A stretch of 64,000 bases of DNA, taken from positions 3,100,001 to 3,164,000 of the forward strand of contig CP065006.1 in the NCBI GenBank assembly GCA_016699695.1, given 5' to 3'. Origin of the DNA: Bacteroidota bacterium (GTDB lineage Bacteria > Bacteroidota > Bacteroidia > Bacteroidales > UBA10428). A model generated the notes under the pieces. That model was not told the origin of the DNA. It ran no database searches and worked only from the letters and a program-made list of their open reading frames with translations. Position numbers and translations under genes: made by a program. Positions 45,517 through 54,403 of this stretch are shown piece after piece; the first letter of the stretch is position 1; each line of letters begins with the position of its first letter.

Positions 45517-46800
45517 ATGATTAAAAGATTAAGCCTGATAGTTCTGGTAGTTTTCACCGGTATAAGCCTTAGGGCTCAGCAAATACTACGTCTCGAGGAT
45601 TGCCGAAACATTGTGGTCGACAGCAATATCAGCATTAAAATTGCAGCAAACCTCATGCGTAGCGCCGAAGCCAAGACCAAAGCTACTACACGCGATTTTT
45701 ACCCATACTTAGAGGCTGGCGGACATTTTAAATACCTCGCAACACCTGTTTCAATAGAACTTGGCAACAGCCTTTATGAAGGCGACCATAATTTGTATCA
45801 GGTGAATGCTGCCCTAGTGCAGAATGTATACCAGGGTGGCCAGGTGAAAACCCAGACTGAAATCGCACGATTTGAACAAAGTATTGCAGGAAATACCCTT
45901 ATGCTTACTACCGACGAAATTCTTTTTCAAACCGAAGTGCGTTATTGGAACGCTACCTGGGCAAAGGAGGCAAATGGCATTTCGTACAAGTACAAAACAC
46001 TTTTGGATGAATTGGTAAAGGTTATCAGCGATAAAGTGGAAATAGGACTGGTTCCGAAAAATGACTTGTTGATGACCCAGGTGAAACAAAACGAAGCAGA
46101 GCTCCTGATTTATAAAAGCCGTATGCAGTATGCAGTGGCCATAATGGAACTCAATCGCATCATTGGTTATGACATCAACACAGCTATTGATGTGGACGGA
46201 AGCTCCTTTTACGCTGAATCGATGGTACCCGTTTTAGCCGGATTAGACACTGTATTAACTCAACGGCCCGAGATTTCAATTCAACAAGATAGGGTGAACA
46301 TCAGCGAAAAAAGCATCAGTCTTACCCGTTCGAAATACATGCCACAGGTGTATGTTTCGGCACTTCCCACATGGGGTTCACCTAATACTCAATTGCTCGA
46401 CCCGAACCCGAACTTTAATGCTGCCCTGATGGCAACTGTTTCTGTTCCACTGGTTCATTGGGGAAAAAAGCAATTTGAGGTAAGCGAAAAAAGAGTAGGT
46501 TACGAATCATCTTTGCTCGAAATGGAAGACCTGCAGAAACAGATTTCGCTTGAACTCAATTCAACCTATTATCAGCTCGAAGAAGCAAGTCAACGTATTA
46601 CCTTAACCGAAGCTTCTCTTCAAAAAGCCGACGAGAACTATAAACTGATAGAAGAAAGGTACCTGGCTGGTTTATCACCTATCATCGAACTACTCGATGC
46701 CCAGTATAGCTGGTTGCTTGCTTATAATTCTGTGCTGGATTCACGCCTGAATTACTACTATGCCCGTGCCTCTTATTTCAGGGTTTCGGGAACGATCTGA
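45517..46800 (+). CDS. TolC-family outer-membrane channel
   Basis: 427 aa. Signal peptide to residue 20 (ISLRAQ). Two repeated coiled-coil/beta units, with the hallmark ending of the second half (ERYLAGLSPIIELLDAQYSW). It completes the tripartite efflux pump with the two preceding genes and forms the outer-membrane exit. Followed by a terminator. No lipobox. Confidence 0.93.
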   Translation: MIKRLSLIVLVVFTGISLRAQQILRLEDCRNIVVDSNISIKIAANLMRSAEAKTKATTRDFYPYLEAGGHFKYLATPVSIELGNSLYEGDHNLYQVNAALVQNVYQGGQVKTQTEIARFEQSIAGNTLMLTTDEILFQTEVRYWNATWAKEANGISYKYKTLLDELVKVISDKVEIGLVPKNDLLMTQVKQNEAELLIYKSRMQYAVAIMELNRIIGYDINTAIDVDGSSFYAESMVPVLAGLDTVLTQRPEISIQQDRVNISEKSISLTRSKYMPQVYVSALPTWGSPNTQLLDPNPNFNAALMATVSVPLVHWGKKQFEVSEKRVGYESSLLEMEDLQKQISLELNSTYYQLEEASQRITLTEASLQKADENYKLIEERYLAGLSPIIELLDAQYSWLLAYNSVLDSRLNYYYARASYFRVSGTI

Positions 46801-46822
46801 TCACTGAAAAACATCGTATAAT

Positions 46823-46867
46823 AAGTCCGCTTTGTGTCAGTGCGCTGGCCATAAGTGGACTTTTTGT
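46823..46867 (+). terminator. Probable terminator of the efflux operon
   Basis: AAGTCCGCTT (46823-46832) pairs with AAGTGGACTT (46853-46862), with one G-U pair, followed by T-rich sequence. Confidence 0.6.
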
Positions 46868-47118
46868 TTCTTCCATTTACAAAGGGATACAATTTCTTGA
46901 AGTAAGTTTTTTTTGCAATCTTTTGAACTCTTGACACTTTTTGGCGAGAATCCAAATGAACAAATAGATCCTAAAAACCTCTTGATTTGCTTCCCATTAG
47001 ATATAAGAATTTGGTCAATTCATAATCCGTATTGATCTTCTGCAGCTTAATCAATAAATTATTTTGCTTTATGAGTCATTTGACCTTCTGGCGAATCTAA
47101 AATATTCAACAACTATAA
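46868..47118. other. Intergenic stretch without recognised features
   Basis: AT-rich, no open frame with convincing codon use on either strand. The following 100 bases hold the likely promoter of the GH63 gene. Confidence 0.4.
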
Positions 47119-47147
47119 TTGGTTAATACTTATATTTCATAACTTTA
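47119..47147 (+). promoter_or_regulatory. Possible promoter of the GH63/GH13 pair
   Basis: TTG (47119-47121), 18 bases, TAACTTTA (47140-47147), one mismatch to TAnnTTTG. Leader of about 63 bases. Confidence 0.4.
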
Positions 47148-47215
47148 ATAGATCATTCTGAATGCAGACATTTTTAGAGTCTTGTAATAAACACACAATT
47201 TAATTCAAACAAACT

Positions 47216-49948
47216 ATGTCAATAACTTCAAAAAATTCCGAACAAAAGAGGCTTGAAGCCGACAACCTTAAAAAAGAATCGTGGAAAAAATGGGGCCCCT
47301 ACCTGAGTGAGCGTCAGTGGGGAACTGTAAGAGAAGACTACAGCGAGAATGGCGATGCCTGGAACTTTTTTACCCACGACCAGGCGCGATCAAGGGCATA
47401 CCGTTGGGGAGAGGATGGCATAGCGGGTATATCCGACGATAAACAGCAATTGTGTTTTGCACTGGCTCTCTGGAATGGCAAAGACCCTATATTGAAAGAG
47501 CGCTTGTTTGGTTTGACCAACAGCCAGGGAAACCATGGCGAAGATGTAAAAGAATATTATTTCTACCTCGACAGCACACCCACCCACTCCTACATGAAGT
47601 ACCTTTATAAGTATCCTCAGTCTACATTTCCGTACGAAGAACTGGTAAGGGTAAATGGTCAGCGGTCAAGAGAGGAGATGGAGTATGAATTACTCGATAC
47701 AGGTGTGTTTCAAAACGACCGGTATTTTGATGTATTTGTAGAATTTGCCAAAGAAAATACAGATGATATTCTGATAAAAATAAGCGCTGTAAATCGCGGT
47801 GCTGAAGCGGCTGAATTGCACCTGCTGCCTACACTTTGGTTCCGCAACAATTGGTCGGAGTGGATTACAGAATCAAACAGGGCAACTGCGAAACCGGTCA
47901 TCCGGCAGAATCAAACTGTAAAAGGTACCTCTTCGCTTTTGGCAAGTCATGAACAACTTGGTGATTATACGCTTTATTGCGAAGGTGATGTAGCACTGCT
48001 TTTTACGGAAAACGAAACCAATCACGAAAAACTTTTCGCGGGGCATAAAAATGAAAGTGCGCATGTGAAAGATGGCATTAACGATTTTATAGTGAACGGA
48101 AAGCTTGAAGCCGTAAATCCTGATAAAAAAGGTACCAAGGCTTGTGCGCACTATCCACTGAAAGTAGAGGCCGGACAAACATCGGTTGTTCGTTTGCGAT
48201 TAACAAAAGTTGTTGCAGCATCTGATCAAACTGTATTTGGAAAAATCTTTGATGCAATAGTGGATAACAGGATTCAGGAAGCCGATGAGTTTTACAAAGC
48301 ACTCACACCTTCAGGAATCAGCGCCGACGAAGCCAATGTGATGCGTCAGGCTCTGGCGGGTATGCTATGGAGTAAGCAGTTCTTTTTTTTCGATGGCGAT
48401 AACTGGCTCGACGAGCATAATTCGAATCCGCTGCATACAGGCTACAAAAGTGCCCGTAACTCCGAATGGTATCATATGCTGAACATGGACATTATCTCCA
48501 TGCCTGATAAATGGGAATATCCCTGGTATGCAGCCTGGGACCTCGCTTTTCATACGCTCCCGCTCTCCATTGTTGATCCTGTTTTTGCCAAGCACCAGAT
48601 GGAATTAATGTTGCGTTCCATTTACCTCCACCCCAACGGACAAATGCCGGCCTATGAATGGAATTTCAGCGATGTGAACCCACCGGTACATGCATGGGCT
48701 AGCCTTTTTTTGCACAACATCGATAAGAATACAAAAGGTGAAGTCGACATTGATTTTTTAAAAGCTACATTCAACAAATTGCTTATCAACTTTACCTGGT
48801 GGGTTAACCGAAAGGACCGCAATGGTAAAAACGTATTTGAAGGAGGTTTTCTTGGATTGGATAACATTGGAATATTCGACCGCAGCGCGCCACTGCCTAC
48901 CGGTGGACACCTGGAGCAAGCCGATGGTACTGCATGGATGGCACTCTTTAGTCAGAATATGCTCGAACTGGCTTCGGAACTAACCATGCACGATAAAGTC
49001 TACGAAGAGATGATAGTGAAATTTACACAGCATTTTCTCTTTATTGCTCAGGCTATGAATTCTGAGGGTACAGATGGCATGTGGGATGAGGAAGATGGTT
49101 TTTATTACGATTTACTTCGCCTGCCCGATGGAAGCGCCAAGAAATTAAAGGTACGTTCGCTGGTGGGTTTATTGCCTTTGTGTGCCACCAGCATTATTGA
49201 AAAAGAGCAACGCGACCGTATACCTGAAGCTTTAAATGTTATAAGGGAAAACCAGCGCCGGATGCCCGAACTAATGAATTCCATTCACCCTACAGGTCCA
49301 GGTTATTTTGGAGTTAATGAAAGGGGAATTCTTGCGCTGGTTAACCCCAACAGGCTTAAAAGAATACTCTCGAGAATGCTTGACGAAAACGAGTTTTTTG
49401 GTCCCCATGGGATTCGCTCTATTTCAAGGTTTCATGAAAAAAATCCCTATGTTTTGCACGTAGGTGGACAGGAGTTTCGTGTCGATTACCTGCCAGCCGA
49501 ATCGAACAACGGCATGTTTGGAGGTAATTCGAACTGGCGCGGCCCCGTATGGATGCCTATCAATATTTTACTAATTCGTGCATTACAGCAGTTTTATTTA
49601 TACTATGGCGATAATTTCAAGGTAGAATGCCCAACAGGTTCTGGCAACATGATCAACCTTTTTGAAGTGAGCAAAGAACTCGCAACTCGCCTTAGCAGTA
49701 TTTTTACCAAAGGTAAGGATGGCAAACGCCCTGTTTATGGAGGATCAGAGAAATTCCAGACCGATCCACACTGGCGCGATTTGATACTCTTTTATGAGTA
49801 TTTCCATGCCGACAATGGCGCCGGACTGGGTGCCAGCCACCAGACAGGTTGGACCGGTCTGGTTGCCAAAATAATTCAACTTTATGGACAAGTCGATGAG
49901 AAGGACCTTTTAAAGCAAGGCAAGGCAGCTGCCTTTAAAAAGTCTTAA
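47216..49948 (+). CDS. GH63-family glucosidase, cytosolic
   Basis: 910 aa, no signal peptide. The N-terminal region (KKWGPYLSERQWGTVREDYS, RWGEDGIAGISDD, EYYFYLDSTPTHSYMKYLY) forms a beta-sandwich. The (alpha/alpha)6 barrel has PWYAAWDLAFHTLPLS, WNFSDVNPPVHAWA, DGTAWMALFSQNML, WRGPVWMPINILLIRAL and ASHQTGWTGLVAKI, as in GH63 (processing alpha-glucosidase-like and mannosyl-/glucosylglycerate hydrolase) enzymes. It acts by inversion on alpha-glucosidic bonds. Its cytosolic location argues for an internal solute or storage sugar. It is followed 56 bp later by a GH13 gene. Confidence 0.88.
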   Translation: MSITSKNSEQKRLEADNLKKESWKKWGPYLSERQWGTVREDYSENGDAWNFFTHDQARSRAYRWGEDGIAGISDDKQQLCFALALWNGKDPILKERLFGLTNSQGNHGEDVKEYYFYLDSTPTHSYMKYLYKYPQSTFPYEELVRVNGQRSREEMEYELLDTGVFQNDRYFDVFVEFAKENTDDILIKISAVNRGAEAAELHLLPTLWFRNNWSEWITESNRATAKPVIRQNQTVKGTSSLLASHEQLGDYTLYCEGDVALLFTENETNHEKLFAGHKNESAHVKDGINDFIVNGKLEAVNPDKKGTKACAHYPLKVEAGQTSVVRLRLTKVVAASDQTVFGKIFDAIVDNRIQEADEFYKALTPSGISADEANVMRQALAGMLWSKQFFFFDGDNWLDEHNSNPLHTGYKSARNSEWYHMLNMDIISMPDKWEYPWYAAWDLAFHTLPLSIVDPVFAKHQMELMLRSIYLHPNGQMPAYEWNFSDVNPPVHAWASLFLHNIDKNTKGEVDIDFLKATFNKLLINFTWWVNRKDRNGKNVFEGGFLGLDNIGIFDRSAPLPTGGHLEQADGTAWMALFSQNMLELASELTMHDKVYEEMIVKFTQHFLFIAQAMNSEGTDGMWDEEDGFYYDLLRLPDGSAKKLKVRSLVGLLPLCATSIIEKEQRDRIPEALNVIRENQRRMPELMNSIHPTGPGYFGVNERGILALVNPNRLKRILSRMLDENEFFGPHGIRSISRFHEKNPYVLHVGGQEFRVDYLPAESNNGMFGGNSNWRGPVWMPINILLIRALQQFYLYYGDNFKVECPTGSGNMINLFEVSKELATRLSSIFTKGKDGKRPVYGGSEKFQTDPHWRDLILFYEYFHADNGAGLGASHQTGWTGLVAKIIQLYGQVDEKDLLKQGKAAAFKKS

Positions 49949-50004
49949 TAGAATATTGTTTGAGCAATGATAAAAAAGAACCCCAATAGGCTAAGCACAT
50001 AATT

Positions 50005-51483
50005 ATGGAACAAATAAACTATCCGAGCCTTTACCAGGTTAATACTCGGGTGATGCTCAACGAATTATCCCAGTTTTTAGGAAGAAGGGCTACTCTCGAT
50101 GATATTCCCGATTCCGAACTTGATCTTTGGGCTTCGAAAGGCTTCAATTGGATATGGATGCTGAGCGTGTGGCAAACAGGCATCGTGGGTCAGAGGGTTT
50201 CCAGAAATTATCCGCAATGGCAGGCAGAATTTAGGCATACTTTAACCGATTTGCAGGAGGCCGATATAGAAGGCTCCGGTTTTGCCATCACAGCATACAC
50301 TGTGCACCAAAATTTGGGTGGCGATGCTGCCCTTGCCCGCTTGCGTCAGCGGCTAAAATACCGCAATTTAAAACTGATGCTCGATTTTGTTCCCAACCAT
50401 ACCGGTATAGACCATTTTTGGGTACGCGAAAACCCTTCATACTATGTGCAGGGAAATGAAGAATTGCTTTACCGCGAACCTCAAAACTATATCAAACTCA
50501 CGCGTGCCGGTGGCGACATTATTTTTGCACATGGCCGCGACCCTTATTTTGCCGGCTGGCCCGATACCTTGCAACTAAATTATGGCAACCCCGATTGTCA
50601 GGAAGCACAGATAGCAGAGATTGTGCGCATTGCCGGCCAATGCGATGGCATTCGTTGCGATATGGCCATGCTGGTTTTACCTGAAATTTTTAAGCGTACC
50701 TGGGGAATCGATTGCCCTCCTTTTTGGGAGAGGGCTATTGAAAGTGCGCAGCGTAAAAACCCCGGTTTCAAGTTTATGGCAGAAGTTTATTGGGATATGG
50801 AGTGGGCACTTCAACAATTGGGTTTTGAATATACTTATGACAAAAGGCTCTACGACCGGCTTCACGAAGGTTATGCCAAACCTGTACGCGAGCATTTATA
50901 TGCAGGAGTCGATTACCAGAAACACATGGTTCGTTTTCTCGAAAACCATGACGAAGCCCGTGCTGCCTATAACTTTACTCCCGAAAAACATGAAGCTGCT
51001 GCCATACTCACCTACTTCTCACCGGGCATGCGTTTCTTCCATCAGGGACAATTCGAAGGAAAGAAGATGCGCATTTCACCTCACCTGGTGCGGGGTCCGA
51101 AGGAGCGCACCGACGATCGTCTGTTTACCTTCTACCAACGAATTCTCGATTTCTTAAAGCGACCGGTATTTACTCAGGGCAACTGGAAATTGCTCCAAAA
51201 TACTCCAGCCTGGGAGGGTAATCAATCGCACGATTCGTATATCAGCTATTTGTGGGAGGGCAATCACGATGAGAAGAAACTGGTGGTAGTAAACTTTGCC
51301 GGGCAGTCCAGCCAGTGCTATGTGCATCTTCCTTTCGAGGGTTTGGAAAATCATCAGTGGAGGTTGAATGACCTGTTCAGCGGAGTTGAGTTTAGCTATT
51401 CAGGATCCGATATTCAGAACAAAGGGCTTTATTTCGACGAAGGGCCCTGGAAATATTATATTTTCCGGCTGGAACAGATATAG
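50005..51483 (+). CDS. GH13-family alpha-amylase-type enzyme, cytosolic
   Basis: 492 aa, no signal peptide. The four GH13 regions are visible: DFVPNHTG (region I), GIRCDMAML with nucleophile D219, FMAEVYWDME with acid E260, and FLENHDEARA with stabiliser D316. The C-terminal Greek-key domain follows. The subfamily cannot be named; the short B-domain and missing signal suggest a maltodextrin, trehalose-type or glucosylglycerate-type substrate. Likely operon partner of the GH63 gene. Confidence 0.88.
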   Translation: MEQINYPSLYQVNTRVMLNELSQFLGRRATLDDIPDSELDLWASKGFNWIWMLSVWQTGIVGQRVSRNYPQWQAEFRHTLTDLQEADIEGSGFAITAYTVHQNLGGDAALARLRQRLKYRNLKLMLDFVPNHTGIDHFWVRENPSYYVQGNEELLYREPQNYIKLTRAGGDIIFAHGRDPYFAGWPDTLQLNYGNPDCQEAQIAEIVRIAGQCDGIRCDMAMLVLPEIFKRTWGIDCPPFWERAIESAQRKNPGFKFMAEVYWDMEWALQQLGFEYTYDKRLYDRLHEGYAKPVREHLYAGVDYQKHMVRFLENHDEARAAYNFTPEKHEAAAILTYFSPGMRFFHQGQFEGKKMRISPHLVRGPKERTDDRLFTFYQRILDFLKRPVFTQGNWKLLQNTPAWEGNQSHDSYISYLWEGNHDEKKLVVVNFAGQSSQCYVHLPFEGLENHQWRLNDLFSGVEFSYSGSDIQNKGLYFDEGPWKYYIFRLEQI

Positions 51484-51612
51484 TATAGTTGTAAAAAGGC
51501 TAAGAAACATTCTACACAAAAGAAACGAACATAATTTTTAAATAAGCAGGTTTCTTATTTAATAAAATCGATAAATAATTAAATAAGAGTTATCTTTATT
51601 TAAAATTTAACC

Positions 51613-52737
51613 ATGAGACAGTTTAAATCTGGTCAATATATTAGTCAAGGTTATTATAAAAGCTTTCAACCAGAGTTTATAAATCGGCAATTGCAAGTTG
51701 ATAACATGGAAATATTGCAATTGTTAAGCCAAGCTGATAGAGAATTAGGGAGATTGGACATGTATTCAAAATATATTCCCAATATCGAATTGTTTATCAG
51801 TATGCATGTGTTGAAGGAAGCGACAAAGAGCAGCAAAATTGAAGGAACTCAAACCAATATGGATGAAGCCCTTTTAGATAAAGAAGACTTGCCATTAGAT
51901 AAACGAGATGATTGGGAAGAAGTTCAGAACTACATAAAAGCAATGGAATGGGCTATTAAGTTCCTTGATAAACTTCCTTTTTCATCACGATTAATAAGAG
52001 AAACTCATCGTGTATTGCTTCAAGGTGTGCGAGGAGAAAAAAAACAACCCGGTGAATTTAGGATTAGTCAAAATTGGATTGGTGGGGCAACAATAAATGA
52101 TGCTGTATTTATTCCTCCAGTATACAGCTCTGTGCCTGACCTAATGAGTGATATTGAGAAATTTATTTATAACGAAGAATTTCATATACCTGAATTGCTT
52201 AAAATAGGGCTGGTTCATTACCAATTTGAGACAATTCACCCTTTTCTTGATGGAAATGGTAGAGTAGGACGATTAATAATTCCGCTTTATTTGGTAAGCA
52301 AAGGAATATTACAAAAACCAGTATTGTATTTGTCTGATTTTTTTGAGCGAAACAGACAATTATACTATGATAATTTAACAATCGTAAGAGAAAAAAATGA
52401 TTTAGGACGATGGTATAAATTCTTTCTTGTGGGAGTGATTGAAACTGCTAAAAATGGAATTGTCACTTTTGACAATATACTACAACTTCAAAAGCAAATT
52501 GATATTGACATCCAATCATTAGGCAGTAGAGCTTTAAAAGCAAAGAAAGTTATAGACTACTTGTATAAACGTCCAATGATTACAGCGGACAAGGTTGGTG
52601 AGATTGCATCGATTTCTATGCCATCATCTTACAAATTGATTTCAGATTTAGAAAGACTTAAGATATTGAAAGAAAAGACTGGTGGACAAAGAAGTAGAGT
52701 TTATGTGTTTGATAATTATTTAAAACTATTTAGATAA
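51613..52737 (+). CDS. Fic-domain protein (AMP transferase family)
   Basis: 374 aa. A Fic_N domain with the inhibitory helix motif SSKIEG (73-78) precedes the Fic core with HPFLDGNGRVGR (H209 catalytic, R at the end binding phosphate). A winged-helix C-terminus follows (ITADKVGEIASISMPSSYKL). All catalytic residues are present, as is the self-inhibitory Glu, so it should be a regulated adenylyltransferase. Target unknown. The gene is more AT-rich than both neighbours and stands alone, pointing to a recent insertion between sugar and dicarboxylate loci. Confidence 0.93.
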   Translation: MRQFKSGQYISQGYYKSFQPEFINRQLQVDNMEILQLLSQADRELGRLDMYSKYIPNIELFISMHVLKEATKSSKIEGTQTNMDEALLDKEDLPLDKRDDWEEVQNYIKAMEWAIKFLDKLPFSSRLIRETHRVLLQGVRGEKKQPGEFRISQNWIGGATINDAVFIPPVYSSVPDLMSDIEKFIYNEEFHIPELLKIGLVHYQFETIHPFLDGNGRVGRLIIPLYLVSKGILQKPVLYLSDFFERNRQLYYDNLTIVREKNDLGRWYKFFLVGVIETAKNGIVTFDNILQLQKQIDIDIQSLGSRALKAKKVIDYLYKRPMITADKVGEIASISMPSSYKLISDLERLKILKEKTGGQRSRVYVFDNYLKLFR

Positions 52738-52923
52738 AGCTCAGTTGACAACACATGGTAGATTACATAAGGGTTTCAGCAGTTTTCGAGTCCCGATGTT
52801 CATAGGGATGGCTCGTAAATAAATTGGGTAGTAAACTATGAAAAACAACTTCGAAATACCACACGAAACTCTACCATCAAACCTTGGCTCATAATGTTTT
52901 TAACATCCTAATTCAACCTGATT

Positions 52924-54276
52924 ATGATATTTTTTCAACTCGCAGTTATTCTTATTTGCATTTTCATAGGTGCTCGTATGTCGGGCATAGGCCTGGGAGT
53001 AATGGGTATGCTCGGCTTGCTGGTGCTTTTGTTTGTATTCCGTTTACAACCTTCCGATCCACCTCTGGAGGTTATGCTGATTATTTTGAGTGTGGTTACC
53101 GCTGCCGCGGCTCTTCAGGCTGCCGGCGGAATGGAATACCTCGTTGATATTGCCGCTAAAATATTGCGCAAGCACCCCGGGCAAATTACTCTGCTGGGGC
53201 CAATAGTTACTTATTTCTTTACCTTGTTTGCAGGCACTGCCCACATCTCTTATTCAATTTTACCAATTGTGGCAGAAGTTGCCATCAAGGCACGAATCCG
53301 TCCCGAACGGGCATTGAGCATGAGTGTAACAGCCGCACACATGGGAATTACAGCAAGCCCTGTTTCTGCAGCTTCTGCCGCCATGTTAACCGTATTGACC
53401 ATGAGTGGAATAGGTCTGGGCGATATACTGATGGTTGCCATTCCTGCAACCATTGTGGGGGTATTAGTAGGGATACTTTTTGTCTGGAAGCGTGGAAAAG
53501 AACTGGCTGTCGATCCTGAATTTCTCGAAAGAATGAAAGACCCTGCTTTTGTGCAACGTCTCAATGGCAATAAAAAGGACTCGGATTTTACACTTAAACC
53601 AGGTGCAATACCTTCGGTGATTATTTTTTCGGCAGCCGTATTTTTTGTGGTATTGCTGGGTTCGTTCCCATCTTTATTGCCGCATTTTGGCGAAGGGAAG
53701 GATTTTATGCCCGGATTTTCAGTGAATGCTTCAGGGCAGGTGCAAATGCCCTCCATGATTATGATGATTATGCTGGGAGCAACGGGATTAATTATTCTTT
53801 TAGCCAAAACTACTGCCGGTCAGGTAACAAAAGCTAGTTTGTTCACCTCCGGAGGCCAGGCTACCATTGCTGTATTTGGGGTAGTTTGGATGAGCGGCAC
53901 TTTTATGGACAATAATTTCGACACCATCAAAAACGCTTTAGGAGCCATTGTTACCCAGTATCCATGGTTGTTTGCACTGGCCTTGTTTACGTTGAGCATG
54001 TTGTTGTACAGCCAGGCATCTACTACCAAGGCCCTTATGCCGCTGGGTTTGTCGCTTGGATTACCACCAGCCCTACTGATAGGAATTTTTCCATCGGTAA
54101 ACGGGCATTTCTTTATTCCGGGTTACCCTACACTTTTGGCCGCCATTGAGTTTGATCGCACCGGCACTACCCGTATCGGAAAATATGTCTTGAATCATAG
54201 TTTTATGCTTCCAGGTATTGTTACCACAGCAGCATCGGTGCTTACTGGAATTCTTCTCACCAATGTTCTCTTCTAA
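52924..54276 (+). CDS. Anaerobic C4-dicarboxylate transporter, Dcu family
   Basis: 450 aa with about 10-12 membrane helices. It follows E. coli DcuB closely in several stretches: QLAVILICIFIGARMSGIGLG, VMLIILSVVTAAAALQAAGGMEYL, IRPERALSMSVTAAHMGITASPVS, and the ending EFDRTGTTRIGKYVLNHSF. Dcu carriers exchange external fumarate, aspartate or malate for internal succinate in anaerobic growth. It sits 127 bp before the aspartase gene; the two are functionally linked. DcuA and DcuB cannot be told apart here. Confidence 0.92.
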   Translation: MIFFQLAVILICIFIGARMSGIGLGVMGMLGLLVLLFVFRLQPSDPPLEVMLIILSVVTAAAALQAAGGMEYLVDIAAKILRKHPGQITLLGPIVTYFFTLFAGTAHISYSILPIVAEVAIKARIRPERALSMSVTAAHMGITASPVSAASAAMLTVLTMSGIGLGDILMVAIPATIVGVLVGILFVWKRGKELAVDPEFLERMKDPAFVQRLNGNKKDSDFTLKPGAIPSVIIFSAAVFFVVLLGSFPSLLPHFGEGKDFMPGFSVNASGQVQMPSMIMMIMLGATGLIILLAKTTAGQVTKASLFTSGGQATIAVFGVVWMSGTFMDNNFDTIKNALGAIVTQYPWLFALALFTLSMLLYSQASTTKALMPLGLSLGLPPALLIGIFPSVNGHFFIPGYPTLLAAIEFDRTGTTRIGKYVLNHSFMLPGIVTTAASVLTGILLTNVLF

Positions 54277-54403
54277 AACCATATAATTAACCAATTATGA
54301 AACGAGCATGAATCATAAAACACAAACAAGGATGAATTGAAAATCGACGAAGTCAAAATTCATAATGCGAGTTCCATCTAACCTAATTAAAATATTATTT
54401 ACG

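Noticed and set aside
54365..54403. Upstream ATG for aspartase
   Set aside because: It adds 13 residues before the signal peptide, with no coding support.
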